A DNA stretch of 64,000 nucleotides, taken from assembly GCF_010501105.1 (NCBI RefSeq), contig NZ_QVMQ01000015.1:1-64000 (forward strand), written 5' to 3'. Numbering within the stretch: position 1 is the stretch's first letter; each line of letters opens with the position of its first letter. Both the position numbers and the translations under genes were made by a program. This DNA is from Dysgonomonas sp. 511. GTDB taxonomy: Bacteria; Bacteroidota; Bacteroidia; Bacteroidales; Dysgonomonadaceae. Below are positions 63,372-64,000 of the stretch, in pieces. Under the pieces are notes generated by a model. It did no database searches. It saw only the letters and a program-made list of their open reading frames with translations, and was not told the origin of the DNA.

Positions 63372-64000
63372 TCTTTTCGTACACCTTCCGCGAATTGAAC
63401 CAGTACATCACAATACTCAGCACACAAAGCCCGGCTGCAATCAAGTACAGGGCTTCGAACGACATATAGCCTGTAATATAGCCGCCTACGAGCATACCCA
63501 GAGCCAGCCCGAGATCGAAACCTATCAGGTAGGTAGAGTTTGCCGTTCCACGCTGGTTGTTCTCCGCCAGATTGATATATAATGTCTGCAAGGCAGGGAA
63601 CATCATCCCGAAGCCTACCCCGATAAACAAACCTGCTGCGCAAAAGGCGAATATATTATGCACAGTAGCAAATACGCCGAATGCAATAGCCACTATTGCC
63701 ATAGCCGATACATTCACAGCATGGATCATACCCCGGTCGACAAGCTTTCCGGCAAAGACTCTCGATGCAATAATACCACTCGCCCAGAATACAAAGAATA
63801 TGCCGGCATTGGGTATCGAAATCTCTTTACCGTATTGGGCGACAAACGGCCCGATCGTTCCCCATGCAAAGCATGGCAAAAGCTGATTGAGGAATATAGG
63901 CCATCCTTTGACCAGGAAGAAACGGTCTAAAGACAACTTTTCGCGTTCTACCTTCGGGCGTTCGGGTGCTTTTATCAGGGCTACGGTAACTATACCTAGC
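63358..64000 (-). CDS. MFS transporter, C-terminal part (cut by the window end)
   Basis: The frame stays open to the window edge; visible are about 213 residues, beginning GIVTVALIKAPERPKVERE and continuing through the central cytoplasmic loop into six membrane segments. WPIFLNQLLPCFAWGTIGPF and GLFIGVGFGMMFPALQTLYI are typical of DHA1-type drug/sugar efflux or uptake permeases of the major facilitator superfamily. A TTG at 63936 is not the true start. The substrate is unknown. It converges on the oxidoreductase gene. Confidence 0.85.
   Translation of the reverse strand, partial: LGIVTVALIKAPERPKVEREKLSLDRFFLVKGWPIFLNQLLPCFAWGTIGPFVAQYGKEISIPNAGIFFVFWASGIIASRVFAGKLVDRGMIHAVNVSAMAIVAIAFGVFATVHNIFAFCAAGLFIGVGFGMMFPALQTLYINLAENNQRGTANSTYLIGFDLGLALGMLVGGYITGYMSFEALYLIAAGLCVLSIVMYWFNSRKVYEKKRLR

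Overview
This window is a stretch of ordinary chromosome from a member of the Bacteroidales, most likely a Dysgonomonas-like organism. The phylum call rests on three things seen in the sequence: at least 18 intergenic copies of the Bacteroidetes -7 promoter box TAnnTTTG placed just upstream of genes, few clear Shine-Dalgarno sites, and family content typical of the phylum (type IX secretion proteins PorP/PorK/PorN, DUF5683 next to parAB, a SusC-like TonB plug, eukaryote-like GlgB, TSUP with DUF1634). The genus is an inference. No rRNA, CRISPR array, prophage or intact insertion sequence was seen. One tRNA, Arg(CCU), is present.

Layout. 1-590: gene-free, hairpin- and repeat-rich. 590-7115 (mostly minus): lrgAB, lpxH with a DUF59 protein, radC behind glgB, a YhcH/YjgK protein and a DUF805 protein. 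7368-15546 (plus): lipoprotein M3 peptidase, efp, manA, hemH with a glycosyltransferase, parA-parB. 15575-26256: DUF5683, LysM lytic transglycosylase, RelA/SpoT, a TonB plug remnant, then rimP-nusA-infB. 26273-26411: a candidate structured RNA with its own promoter. 26449-30922: OmpH/Skp-like protein, murI, a DUF3298 lipoprotein, rsmG, a periplasmic glutathione peroxidase, yigZ. 30941-34468 (minus): porP-porK-porN without porL and porM between K and N. 34753-36742 (minus): a small lipoprotein, miaA and a pRiA4b ORF-3-like protein. 37115-42867 (plus): a five-gene MacAB-TolC-type exporter operon. 43041-46231: ugd, lolD, dprA. 46239-51406 (minus): M28 peptidase, DUF1634 with a TSUP permease, TatD with a coupled unknown protein, polyprenyl synthase. 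51651-63352 (plus): lipoprotein aldose epimerase, beta-barrel protein, priA, DUF3109-Nudix-TPR-outer membrane barrel, Gfo/Idh/MocA oxidoreductase. The window ends inside an MFS transporter on the minus strand.

How the genes work together. Most are housekeeping: chromosome segregation (parAB), translation and transcription (efp, rimP-nusA-infB, rsmG, miaA, tRNA-Arg), stringent response (relA/spoT), DNA processing (priA, dprA, radC, tatD), and envelope biogenesis (murI, lpxH, Skp-like protein, LolD, lytic transglycosylase). The surface-facing genes are the T9SS cluster, the exporter, the TPR/barrel pair and several lipoproteins.

The items most worth a second look are the P-K-N secretion cluster lacking the L/M motor genes, the candidate three-way-junction RNA between infB and ompH, the TonB plug ending in its own terminator, two copies of a nested-palindrome MITE-like element, and a roughly 100-bp GTAAC-type intergenic repeat present in three full copies plus one partial.
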